Positions 18,169-26,503 of a stretch of 64,000 nucleotides of DNA are shown here, piece by piece. Origin of the DNA: Mycolicibacterium phocaicum. Lineage in GTDB: Bacteria; Actinomycetota; Actinomycetes; Mycobacteriales; Mycobacteriaceae. Position 1 is the first letter of the stretch, and each line of letters opens with the position of its first letter. The stretch lies in contig NZ_AP022616.1 in assembly GCF_010731115.1 (NCBI RefSeq), forward strand, positions 3,968,001-4,032,000, in the 5' to 3' direction. The notes below the pieces were generated by a model. The model was not told where the DNA came from. It searched no databases and worked only from the letters and a program-made list of their open reading frames with translations. The translations under genes and the position numbers were made by a program.

Positions 18169-18174
18169 ACCCTA
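18169..18174 (-). promoter_or_regulatory. -10 element for the membrane protein gene
   Basis: TAGGGT on the minus strand, 6 bases before the GTG at 18162. It lies back to back with the tesB -10 element, so both promoters overlap in 34 bp. Confidence 0.5.
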
Positions 18175-18182
18175 CCGGCGGA

Positions 18183-18188
18183 TACGCT
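18183..18188 (+). promoter_or_regulatory. -10 element for leaderless tesB mRNA
   Basis: TACGCT, then 8 bases, then ATG at 18197. Confidence 0.45.
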
Positions 18189-18196
18189 GCCGCCTT

Positions 18197-18985
18197 ATGA
18201 GCTCTACTGCGCCCAGTTGGATTGCCCAGCTCCTGGACTTCGCGCGCGCCGGCGACACCTTCATCGCACCGCAGCCGACCGAAGGACCGGGACGGTCTCT
18301 GTTCGGTGGACTGATCGCCGCGCAGGCGCTGGGTGCGGCCGGCCGCACCGTCGGGCCCGACAAGCTGCCGCAGTCGCTGCACCTCTATTTCGTCCGCGGC
18401 GGCCAGTACGGCGTCGACGTGGAGTTTCACGTGGAACGAACCCGCGACGGCCGGTCCTTCGACACGCGGCGCGTCACCGCGAAGCAGCACGGCAAGACGA
18501 TCCTGGAGATGATCGCGTCGTTCCATGTTCCGGAACCGGGGGCCGACTGGCAGCGGCCTGAAGTCCGGGGCCTCGAGTTCGACGCCTCGGTACCCAAGGC
18601 GACGAGCCTCACCGCCGCCGATTTCTTCGACATTCGGGTCCGCCCCGAAGACGTCGGCGCGTTCGCCGTGCCCCCGTTCTGGATCCGCACGAAAGACGAG
18701 ATCGAGGACGACGCCCTGACCCGCGCATGCACGCTGACCTTCATGTCCGACTTCGGGCCGGTACCCGTGGCGCGGCCCGACGGCGCGGACCTGCACGACG
18801 GATTCGCGGCCAGCCTGGACCACGCCGTGTGGTTCCACCGGCCCTTCGTGCCGCGCGACTGGCACCGGTACGAGGTCACCCGGCTCAACAACGCGGACTC
18901 CCGCGGGCTGGTCACCGGGGCCCTGTATGACACTGGTGGGGTGCTGATCGCCAGCACCAGCCAGGAAGCCCTGTGGCGGCTGTAG
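18197..18985 (+). CDS. tesB: Acyl-CoA thioesterase II (TesB family)
   Basis: 262 residues, a double hot-dog protein. LFGGLIAAQALGAAGRTV in the first half and LDHAVWFHRPFVPRDWHRYEV in the second half are the TesB hallmarks, with the catalytic region near SLDHAVWFHRP. It hydrolyses acyl-CoA to free acid and CoA in the cytoplasm. Normal family length. A rhomboid protease gene follows 22 bp downstream on the same strand. Confidence 0.9.
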   Translation: MSSTAPSWIAQLLDFARAGDTFIAPQPTEGPGRSLFGGLIAAQALGAAGRTVGPDKLPQSLHLYFVRGGQYGVDVEFHVERTRDGRSFDTRRVTAKQHGKTILEMIASFHVPEPGADWQRPEVRGLEFDASVPKATSLTAADFFDIRVRPEDVGAFAVPPFWIRTKDEIEDDALTRACTLTFMSDFGPVPVARPDGADLHDGFAASLDHAVWFHRPFVPRDWHRYEVTRLNNADSRGLVTGALYDTGGVLIASTSQEALWRL

Positions 18986-19007
18986 TCCCGGAAGATCGCG
19001 CTCACTG

Positions 19008-19844
19008 ATGACTGTCCCGACGCCGACGTGCTATCGGCATCCGAACCGCCCGACGTACGTGAGCTGCAGCCGGTGTGGCCGCCCGATCTGCCCGGACTGC
19101 ATGACCGCCGCCGCGGTGGGCCAGCAGTGCCCGGAGTGCGTCAACGAGGGCAAGCGGTCGGTGCGTCAGGCCCGGACGCATTTCGGTGGCCGGATCTCCA
19201 AGGGCTCGCTGGTCACCTACACGCTGATCGCGGTCAACATCGTGATGTTCGTGTTGCAGCACACTTCGGTGCAGATGCAGCAGGACCTGGTGCTGTGGCC
19301 ACCCGCCGTCGCCGACGGCCAGTACTACCGCCTGGCGTCGTCGGCCTTCCTGCACTACGGCCTGGCCCACATCGTGTTCAACATGTGGGCGCTGTGGGCC
19401 GTCGGCCCGCAGCTGGAGCAGTGGCTGGGCCGCTTGCGATTCGGGGTGTTGTACGGCCTGAGCGGCCTGGGCGGCTCGGTACTGGTGTACCTGCTGTCGC
19501 CGCTGAACTCGGCGACAGCAGGTGCCTCGGGCGCGATCTTCGGCCTCTTCGGCGCGACGTTCGTCCTGTTCCGTCGGCTGCAGCTCGACGTCCGCGGGAT
19601 CGTCGGCCTGATCGTCATCAACCTGGTGATCACGTTCGTGCTGCCCGCCGTCAGCGCGCAGGCGATCAGTTGGCAGGGGCACGTCGGCGGGTTGGTCACC
19701 GGCACCGTGGTGGCGGCGGTCTTCGCGTATGTGCCTGCGCGGCAACGACTCCTGGCGCTGATCTCGGTGACGGCCGTGCTGTTGGTGCTGTTCGCCGGAC
19801 TGACGATGTGGCGCACCCAGGCCCTGTTGACGATGTTCAGCTGA
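19008..19844 (+). CDS. Rhomboid intramembrane serine protease with N-terminal zinc-binding B-box
   Basis: 278 residues. A cysteine cluster (Cys8, 20, 23, 28, 31, 41, 44 with His11) forms a B-box-type zinc finger, then six transmembrane segments follow. Catalytic Ser174 lies in GASGAIFG and His225 in [17 protein letters not shown] is the conserved TM2 region. Matches mycobacterial rhomboid 1 (Rv0110 type). Its 3' end overlaps that of the convergent rpsR by 8 bp. Confidence 0.92.
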   Translation: MTVPTPTCYRHPNRPTYVSCSRCGRPICPDCMTAAAVGQQCPECVNEGKRSVRQARTHFGGRISKGSLVTYTLIAVNIVMFVLQHTSVQMQQDLVLWPPAVADGQYYRLASSAFLHYGLAHIVFNMWALWAVGPQLEQWLGRLRFGVLYGLSGLGGSVLVYLLSPLNSATAGASGAIFGLFGATFVLFRRLQLDVRGIVGLIVINLVITFVLPAVSAQAISWQGHVGGLVTGTVVAAVFAYVPARQRLLALISVTAVLLVLFAGLTMWRTQALLTMFS

Positions 19845-20088
19845 TCCCGGGGTAGGGGAGCAGCGCCATCTCGCGGGCGTTCTTGATCGCGGTGGCGACC
19901 TGTCGCTGCTGCTGGACCGTCAGGCCCGTCACACGGCGGGACCGGATCTTGCCGCGCTCGGAGATGAACAGCCGCAGGTTGTTGGTGTCCTTGTAGTCGA
20001 GGTATTCCACGCCGAGCTTGGTCAGCATGTTCTTGACCGGCCGCTTGGCCTCGGCGGCGGGGCGTCGGGTGGGTTTGCGCGGTGCCAT
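19837..20088 (-). CDS. rpsR: 30S ribosomal protein S18, zinc-independent (C-) paralogue
   Basis: 83 residues ([10 protein letters not shown] ... [27 protein letters not shown]), a complete S18. It has no cysteines, unlike the zinc-binding C+ paralogue. Last gene of the rpmB-rpmG-rpsN-rpsR operon, overlapping rpsN by one base (TGATG). C- paralogues replace the C+ proteins in ribosomes during zinc starvation. Confidence 0.95.
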   Translation of the reverse strand: MAPRKPTRRPAAEAKRPVKNMLTKLGVEYLDYKDTNNLRLFISERGKIRSRRVTGLTVQQQRQVATAIKNAREMALLPYPGIS

Positions 20089-20393
20089 CACCAGCTCGCT
20101 TTCCGGATGCCGGGCAGTTGTCCTTCGTGGGCCAGTTCGCGTACCCGGACCCGGGACAGGCCGAACTTGCGCAGGTGGCCGCGCGGACGACCGTCGACGG
20201 AGTCGCGGTTGCGCACCCGCACTGCGCTGGCGTCGCGCGGCTGGCGGGCCAGTTCCCGCATGGCAGCCGACTGCTCGTCGGCAGTGCTCGACGGGGACTT
20301 GATGATGGTCTTGAGCTCGGCCCGGCGCTCGGCGTAGCGGGCGACGGTCAGCCGGCGCTGCTCGTTCTTGGCGATCTTGGATTTCTTGGCCAT
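20088..20393 (-). CDS. rpsN: 30S ribosomal protein S14, zinc-independent paralogue
   Basis: 101 residues ([14 protein letters not shown] ... [27 protein letters not shown]), the long S14 form without the CXXC zinc motifs. Two bases after rpmG; clearly operonic. Expected to be expressed only when zinc is low. Confidence 0.95.
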   Translation of the reverse strand: MAKKSKIAKNEQRRLTVARYAERRAELKTIIKSPSSTADEQSAAMRELARQPRDASAVRVRNRDSVDGRPRGHLRKFGLSRVRVRELAHEGQLPGIRKASW

Positions 20394-20395
20394 GC

Positions 20396-20560
20396 TCAGC
20401 GCTCCTCTCGGAAGTCGACGTGCTTGCGGATGATCGGGTCGTACTTGCGCAGCACCATGCGGTCGGGATCGTTGCGCCGGTTCTTGCGGGTGACGTACGT
20501 GTAGCCGGTGCCCGCGGTGGACTTGAGCTTCACCACGGGGCGGATATCGGTGCGGGACAT
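20396..20560 (-). CDS. rpmG: 50S ribosomal protein L33, zinc-independent paralogue
   Basis: 54 residues ([20 protein letters not shown] ... ) ending in HVDFREER. All four zinc-binding cysteines of C+ L33 are absent. It starts on the base following the rpmB stop codon. Confidence 0.95.
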   Translation of the reverse strand: MSRTDIRPVVKLKSTAGTGYTYVTRKNRRNDPDRMVLRKYDPIIRKHVDFREER

Positions 20561-20797
20561 CTAGATTCGCACCCCGTCCCGGCGCAGCCGCGCCACCACG
20601 GCTTCGATGCCGTCGCGGTCGATCACCTTGATGCCCTTCGCGCTGACGTGGAGCCGGATGCGCCGCCCCTCCGAGGGCAGGTAGTAGGTCTTGCTCTGGA
20701 TGTTGGGGTTCCACCGGCGCGAGGTGCGCCGGTTCGAATGCGAAACCGTGTTGCCGAAACCGGGCCGGCGCCCGGTGACCTGGCAGTGCGCTGACAT
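20561..20797 (-). CDS. rpmB: 50S ribosomal protein L28, zinc-independent paralogue
   Basis: 78 residues ([32 protein letters not shown]), an L28 lacking the second CXXC pair, with a single cysteine. First gene of the zinc-starvation ribosomal operon; its promoter region carries a Zur-type palindrome. Confidence 0.95.
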   Translation of the reverse strand: MSAHCQVTGRRPGFGNTVSHSNRRTSRRWNPNIQSKTYYLPSEGRRIRLHVSAKGIKVIDRDGIEAVVARLRRDGVRI

Positions 20798-20815
20798 GTG
20801 TCCGCCCTATCGTTA

Positions 20816-20833
20816 ATGAAAATCGTTTTCGAC
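20816..20833. promoter_or_regulatory. Zur box 1
   Basis: ATGAAAATCGTTTTCGAC contains GAAAA-TCG-TTTTC, matching the actinobacterial Zur operator (TGAAAATnATTTTCA). It lies 19 bp upstream of rpmB, so zinc-loaded Zur should repress the ribosomal operon. Confidence 0.8.
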
Positions 20834-20871
20834 AAGTGTCGATCGCCACTGTAGCGTGACGGTCGGCAGAA

Positions 20872-20889
20872 CTGAAAATGATTGTCGAT
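20872..20889. promoter_or_regulatory. Zur box 2
   Basis: CTGAAAATGATTGTCGAT, a good half site plus an imperfect second half, 11 bp upstream of the mrf start. The two boxes, 56 bp apart, allow separate control of the divergent transcripts. Confidence 0.7.
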
Positions 20890-20900
20890 AAGGGGTGGCA

Positions 20901-22088
20901 ATGCGGACGCCGGTGATCATCGTGGCCGGTCAAGGACCGACCGGTTACGCGACCGAAGAACTACTGAAGGCGCCGGGCACGGTGCTGGTCGAGCACCAGT
21001 TCGACGGTCACGTGGTGCGCCGTCGTACCGTCACCGCGCCGCACGGCATCGTCAACGAGACCGAGGCGGCGCTGGAACTGGCGCACGGCTGCGTGTCCTG
21101 CACCGTCCGCAATGACCTGCTGATCTATCTGCGCCTGCTGCACCGCCGCGACGATGTCAACCGGATCGTCGTCCACCTGGAGCCCTGGATGGAACCCGAG
21201 CCCATCTGCTGGGCCATCAACCACGTGCGGGTTCGAGTCGGGCCGGGGTACATCGACGGACCGGCGGCCCGCGACGTCGCGATCGCCGGCGTGGTGACGT
21301 GCATCGAGGCCGGCGACTGGCTGACCGACGCGCTGGGCGACGACGAACTGCCCGACGGCCGCACCGTCGCGCAGGTGGCGGTGGGCCAGGCCGAGTTCGC
21401 CGACGTCCTCGTGGTGACCCACGCCGAACCCGTGCTGCTCGCCGTATGCCGCCGGCTCGCGCCGCGGGCTCAGCTCGTCACCGGGCCCGACATGGTCGAG
21501 GACGCGTTGCGCAGCCTTTGGCCCGACGCCCGCCTGGGCCGCGCCGACGAGCCGCACGGGCCGCTGCTCGCGGGGCAACCCAGCTTGAAACCTGAAGGGC
21601 TCGTGCAGATTGTCGAGTTCAACGCGCGCCGGCCGTTCCATCCTGAACGGCTGCACGACGCCATCGATCATCTCCTCGACGGCGTGATCCGGACGCGTGG
21701 CCGGATGTGGCTGGCGAACCGGCCCGGCCACGTCATGTGGCTGGAGTCGGCGGGCGGCGGCCTGCGCGTCAGCAACGCCGGCCGGTGGATCGCCGCGATG
21801 ACCGTCAGCGAAGCGGCCTACGAGGACCGCGAGCGCCGCGCCCTGGCAGACCTGATGTGGGACAACGAATTCGGGGACCGGCACACCGCGATGACGATCC
21901 TGGTGTGCGGCGCCCGCGCCGACGACGTGAATTCGGCGCTGAACGACGCCCTGCTCACCGACGACGAATTCGCGGCACGCGGCGACTGGGCCGGCTACCC
22001 GGATCCGTTCGGGGATTGGCACCAGGAACCGTGCACCCGCGATGACGTGACCGTCGTCAGCGACGGCACTGATCACGGCATGGCGTGA
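20901..22088 (+). CDS. mrf: CobW/COG0523-type protein, Rv0106/Mrf family (zinc-starvation ribosome hibernation factor)
   Basis: 395 residues from ATG 20901 (AAGGGGT ribosome site; a GTG 6 bp upstream is possible). It has the CobW_C-type end and a [12 protein letters not shown] stretch where metallochaperone GTPases carry CxCC. The P-loop is degenerate: [15 protein letters not shown] replaces GxxGxGKT, so GTP hydrolysis is doubtful. This matches Rv0106; the M. smegmatis homologue Mrf was reported to recruit the hibernation factor Mpy to C- ribosomes under zinc depletion. Divergent from the C- ribosomal operon across two Zur boxes. Confidence 0.85.
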   Translation: MRTPVIIVAGQGPTGYATEELLKAPGTVLVEHQFDGHVVRRRTVTAPHGIVNETEAALELAHGCVSCTVRNDLLIYLRLLHRRDDVNRIVVHLEPWMEPEPICWAINHVRVRVGPGYIDGPAARDVAIAGVVTCIEAGDWLTDALGDDELPDGRTVAQVAVGQAEFADVLVVTHAEPVLLAVCRRLAPRAQLVTGPDMVEDALRSLWPDARLGRADEPHGPLLAGQPSLKPEGLVQIVEFNARRPFHPERLHDAIDHLLDGVIRTRGRMWLANRPGHVMWLESAGGGLRVSNAGRWIAAMTVSEAAYEDRERRALADLMWDNEFGDRHTAMTILVCGARADDVNSALNDALLTDDEFAARGDWAGYPDPFGDWHQEPCTRDDVTVVSDGTDHGMA

Positions 22089-22150
22089 ATGGTTCCGGAC
22101 TCGATCGCCAAACGCATTGATAACAAGGCGATCACGCCGCGCGTTGGTAG

Positions 22151-23359
<1,209 letters not shown>

Positions 23360-23409
23360 TTCGGCAAGACTCAGGGGTCGGATTCGACACCTGAAAGGGC
23401 GGGACAACC

Positions 23410-24459
23410 GTGCAGACCACGATCATCCATGGGCCGGGCGACATTCGATTCGAAGAGCGCCCCGATCCGCAGATTCAGTCACCGGGCGACGCCGTGGTCC
23501 GGGTGGTGCGCACCTGCGTGTGCGGTTCGGACCTCTGGCCGTATCGCGGAGTCGCGCCGACGCATGCACCGCACCCGATCGGTCACGAATTCATCGGGAT
23601 CGTGGAAGCCGTCGGCGCCGACGTCAGAGACCTGCGAGTCGGGGATTTCGTCATCGCGCCGTTCACCGACAGCGACGGGACCTGCGTGCACTGCCGCAAC
23701 GGCATCACCACGTCGTGCGTGAACTTCGGCGTCTGGGGCGGAGCCACCAAGACCGGCGAGCCGCTCGACGGCGCGCAAGGCCAGTACGTCCGGGTGCCCT
23801 TCGCCGACGGCACTCTGCGCAAGGTGCCGGACGCGCCGGACACCGAACTCTTCCCGCACCTGCTGACCCTCGCCGACGTCATGTCCACGGGACACCACGC
23901 CGCCCGGTCTGCGAACGTGCACCCCGGCGCCACCGTGGTCGTCGTCGGCGACGGCGCCGTCGGACTGTGCGCGGTGCTGGCCTCGAAACGTCTTGGCGCG
24001 GAACGGATCATCGCGATGTCCCGTCATGAGGACCGACAGAAGCTGGCTCAGGAATTCGGTGCCACCGACATCGTCGCCGAGCGCGGTGACGAGGGCATCG
24101 CGGCCATCGAGGAACTGCTCGGCGGCATCGGTGCCGACTCCGTGCTGGAGTGCGTCGGCACCAAGGACTCGATGCGCCAAGCGCTCGGGGCGGTCCGCCC
24201 CGGTGGCCATCTGGGATTTGTCGGGGTGCCGGCCGGCGCACCCGAATTGCCGATGGGGAAGCTGTTCAGCACCAACATTCACGTCGCGGGTGGCATCGCC
24301 ACCGTCCGTCCCTACCTCGACGAACTGCTGCCCGACGTGCTGTCCGGGGCCATCGCGCCCGGCCGGGTCTTCGACCTGACGCTGCCGCTGGCCCAGGTGT
24401 CCGACGCCTACGCGGCGATGGACCAGCGCACAGCCATCAAAGTGCTGCTCGAGCCCTGA
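23410..24459 (+). CDS. Zinc-dependent medium-chain alcohol dehydrogenase
   Basis: 349 residues, GTG start behind GAAAGGGCGGG. Catalytic zinc site CGSDLWPYRG with GHEFIGIVEAVG, coenzyme-binding VVVVGDGAVGLCAV, and an MDR C-terminal end. The structural-zinc region is reduced (CVHCRNGITTSC has three cysteines). Oxidises or reduces an alcohol/aldehyde with NAD(P); the substrate is not apparent. Convergent with the SDR gene, the stops being adjacent. Confidence 0.87.
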   Translation: MQTTIIHGPGDIRFEERPDPQIQSPGDAVVRVVRTCVCGSDLWPYRGVAPTHAPHPIGHEFIGIVEAVGADVRDLRVGDFVIAPFTDSDGTCVHCRNGITTSCVNFGVWGGATKTGEPLDGAQGQYVRVPFADGTLRKVPDAPDTELFPHLLTLADVMSTGHHAARSANVHPGATVVVVGDGAVGLCAVLASKRLGAERIIAMSRHEDRQKLAQEFGATDIVAERGDEGIAAIEELLGGIGADSVLECVGTKDSMRQALGAVRPGGHLGFVGVPAGAPELPMGKLFSTNIHVAGGIATVRPYLDELLPDVLSGAIAPGRVFDLTLPLAQVSDAYAAMDQRTAIKVLLEP

Positions 24460-25194
24460 TCACGCCGGCCGGACCAGGTGGTCCTCGCCGCCGACGTACA
24501 CGGTGTCCCGCAGGTCGCGTCCGGTCGCGGCGACGGTGATGGCCGACGCGAACTGCTCGATGGTCGGCAGCGGTCCCCGGCTGCGGCGTGCCCCGACAGC
24601 TTGCGGATCGCGGCGCTCGTACAGCCTGGCGATGATCGTGCCCTCGATCATGTCGCCCGAGACGATGGTGAATCCGATTCGGCACCGGTCGAATTCGGGC
24701 CGAAGTGCCCGCAGCGCGTCTTCGCCGGCGCGCTTGCTGGCAGCGATGGGGGCGTAGGCGTCGGGCACCGGCAGGTGCGGGTAGCAGTGCGCCTCGTGGC
24801 TGGTGACGAACACGATCTGGGCGCCGGCGGGCATCAGGGGCAGCGCCAGGTCGACGAGCCGCAGCTGGGCGTCGCGGTTCAGCCGCATCGCGTAGTCGGG
24901 TGCGGCGCCGAACTCGAGACCGCCCGACGCGTTGAGCACCAGCATGTCCAGGCGCCCGAACCGGCTGTCGATCCGGTCGATCATGGCCTTGGTCGCGGCG
25001 GCGTCGGACACGTCGGCGCCGAGTGCGGAGGCCTGGCTGCCGGCGGCCCGGATCCCGTCGACGACGGCGTTGGCGCGCTTGGCCTTCTCTCGATAGTTCA
25101 CCAGCACGTGGGTGTTCGGCCCGGCGAGCTGCTGGGCCACGGCGGCTCCGATGCCGCGGGAAGCGCCGGTGACGAGAGCGATCCTGGTGTGCAT
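24460..25194 (-). CDS. SDR-family oxidoreductase
   Basis: 244 residues. TGASRGIGAA is the cofactor-binding motif, LVLNASGG the NNAG equivalent, and Ser in FVTSHEAH is catalytic. The active-site region reads YAPIAASKRAGE, with the lysine seven residues after the tyrosine instead of four, a pattern I recall in one mycobacterial SDR subgroup. Substrate unknown. Start supported by TACGGT 7 bases upstream. Confidence 0.85.
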   Translation of the reverse strand: MHTRIALVTGASRGIGAAVAQQLAGPNTHVLVNYREKAKRANAVVDGIRAAGSQASALGADVSDAAATKAMIDRIDSRFGRLDMLVLNASGGLEFGAAPDYAMRLNRDAQLRLVDLALPLMPAGAQIVFVTSHEAHCYPHLPVPDAYAPIAASKRAGEDALRALRPEFDRCRIGFTIVSGDMIEGTIIARLYERRDPQAVGARRSRGPLPTIEQFASAITVAATGRDLRDTVYVGGEDHLVRPA

Positions 25195-25201
25195 GGCACC
25201 G

Positions 25202-25207
25202 ACCGTA
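25202..25207 (-). promoter_or_regulatory. -10 element for leaderless SDR mRNA
   Basis: TACGGT on the minus strand followed by 7 bases and ATG at 25194. Confidence 0.45.
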
Positions 25208-25409
25208 CCCCAAATCTAAGAAAAATAAGAGATGTTTAAGGTTTCGATAAATCGAGTCGGTGCGTCGCGGGTGCGCTGCTGCCGAGCGCGTGGGCTGACG
25301 AGGCGACATGCCGAGTTGGGCCGCGCCGAGGCGCACGCTCGGGGAGCGGACCGTTGCCCGGTGTAGGTGAACGCTCGGTTTGCGAGTGGGACAGATAGTC
25401 CCGCTCGAC
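25208..25409. other. Divergent intergenic region between SDR and transporter
   Basis: No coding sequence recognised. The SDR-proximal part (25211-25255) is locally AT-rich, and TCGA-TAAA-TCGA at 25244-25255 is a small palindrome that could be an operator. The remainder has ordinary GC content and nothing I can assign. Confidence 0.4.
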
Positions 25410-25415
25410 TACCCT
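25410..25415 (+). promoter_or_regulatory. -10 element before the short overlapping reading frame
   Basis: TACCCT followed by 6 bases and the GTG at 25422, the geometry of a leaderless transcript. Confidence 0.5.
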
Positions 25416-25421
25416 TTGGGC

Positions 25422-25484
25422 GTGATGTTTCCGGTGAGCCCCGTGGCGCGGTACGCGGCCACGCTGATCGGACGCCTCCGTTGA
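25422..25484 (+). CDS. Putative 20-codon leader peptide overlapping the transporter start
   Basis: GTG-ATG start on the first transcribed base predicted from TACCCT, then 20 codons (VMFPVSPVARYAATLIGRLR) and TGA at 25482-25484. The stop overlaps the TTG (25481-25483) that is the best start for the transporter frame, as TTGA. This arrangement suits translational coupling. No family recognised; it may instead mean that the transporter N-terminus is misjudged. Confidence 0.4.
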   Translation: MMFPVSPVARYAATLIGRLR

Positions 25485-26404
25485 TTCAACACGGACTCGT
25501 GGTGCTGTTCGCCCTCTGCGCGGCCGTCTGCGCCGCTGTCGGCATCGTGGTGCGCCAGCGCGCGACCATCGACGTGCCGCCCGAGCACGGCGTCAGCGTT
25601 GTCATGCTGTCGACGCTGCTGAGCCGTCGGCTGTGGTGGGCCGGGACCGGCGCGGCCGTCGCGGGCTATGTCTTCCAGGCGCTGGCGTTGGCTCACGGCT
25701 CCCTGTTGGTGGTGCAGCCGCTGCTGGTTTCGGCATTGCTGTTCGCGCTGCCGCTGAGCGCACGCCAGGCCCACCGCCGGGTGACGCGCGGTGAGTGGTT
25801 GTGGGCCGGATTGCTGACCATCGGGCTGGCGGGATTCGTCGTGCTGGCGCGGCCTGAACGTGACGAACACCTGGCCTCGCCAGGGGTTATCGTGCTGGTC
25901 GCCGCGGTGTGCGCCGCGGTGATCATCGGGTGCGTGCTGTTGGCGCTGCGGTGCACCGGCTGGGCCCGCGCGGTCCTGCTGGCCGTCGGTGTGGGCGTGC
26001 TGTTCGGTGTCGTCGCGGTGGTCACCAAGATCTTCATGGCGATCCTGCAGCACCGGGGCTGGCTCGGGCTGCTGACGACGCCGGCGCCATACCTGCTCAT
26101 CATCTTGGGCGCGGTCGCGACCGTGCTGCAGCAGTCGGCGTTCCATGCCGGCGCGTTGCAGACGTCGGTGCCGACCATGCTGGTGCTCGAACCGGTGGTG
26201 GCCGTCGTACTCGGCGCCCTGGTGCTGGGCGAGGGCTTCGACACGACCGGCGCCGAGGCCGTCGCGCTCGTGGTGTCGATCGGTGCCATGGCCGCGGCGA
26301 CCATCGCCCTCGGCCGCGACGAGGGCGCGTACGAAACGCAGGCGGGCGCGAAGGTGGCTGCGCCCATCGCACCGCCGCAGGTGCAACCGACCCCCGAGCG
26401 CTGA
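25481..26404 (+). CDS. DMT-family (EamA-like) membrane transporter
   Basis: 307 residues from TTG 25481 (GTG 25499 is an alternative). About nine or ten hydrophobic segments in two halves; VLFALCAAVCAAVGIVVRQRA opens the first and VPTMLVLEPVVAVVLGALVLGE is the typical last EamA helix pair. Ends in a hydrophilic Pro/Ala tail. Substrate unknown. The frame is open further upstream to 25367 but that part is not membrane-like. Probably coupled to the short reading frame before it. Confidence 0.7.
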   Translation: MIQHGLVVLFALCAAVCAAVGIVVRQRATIDVPPEHGVSVVMLSTLLSRRLWWAGTGAAVAGYVFQALALAHGSLLVVQPLLVSALLFALPLSARQAHRRVTRGEWLWAGLLTIGLAGFVVLARPERDEHLASPGVIVLVAAVCAAVIIGCVLLALRCTGWARAVLLAVGVGVLFGVVAVVTKIFMAILQHRGWLGLLTTPAPYLLIILGAVATVLQQSAFHAGALQTSVPTMLVLEPVVAVVLGALVLGEGFDTTGAEAVALVVSIGAMAAATIALGRDEGAYETQAGAKVAAPIAPPQVQPTPER

Positions 26405-26412
26405 CCTGACCG

Positions 26413-26428
26413 GTGTGGTTTTTCACAC
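26413..26428. terminator. Small hairpin after the DMT transporter
   Basis: GTGTG-GTTTTT-CACAC, a 5-bp stem 9 bp after the stop codon. Weak. Confidence 0.35.
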
Positions 26429-26445
26429 AGCCACTGGGGGCATAT

Positions 26446-26462
26446 CGTTAGTTTTGCTAACG
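26446..26462. promoter_or_regulatory. Candidate operator upstream of the first carboxylic acid reductase
   Basis: CGTTAG-TTTTG-CTAACG, a perfect 6-bp inverted repeat in the only AT-rich stretch before the gene, 42 bp upstream of its ATG. Not found before the second copy. No regulator gene lies adjacent. Confidence 0.45.
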
Positions 26463-26503
26463 TTGTAATTGGCGACGCTGGTGAACCAATTGATGAGGTT
26501 GTT

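Noticed and set aside
16955..18865. 636-codon minus-strand open frame across the membrane protein and tesB
   Set aside because: Runs through two real genes in another frame; Arg/His-rich translation without motifs.
20394..20933. Long minus-strand frame extending S14 upstream
   Set aside because: Passes through rpmG and rpmB in the wrong frame; S14 has its own ATG and normal length at 20393.
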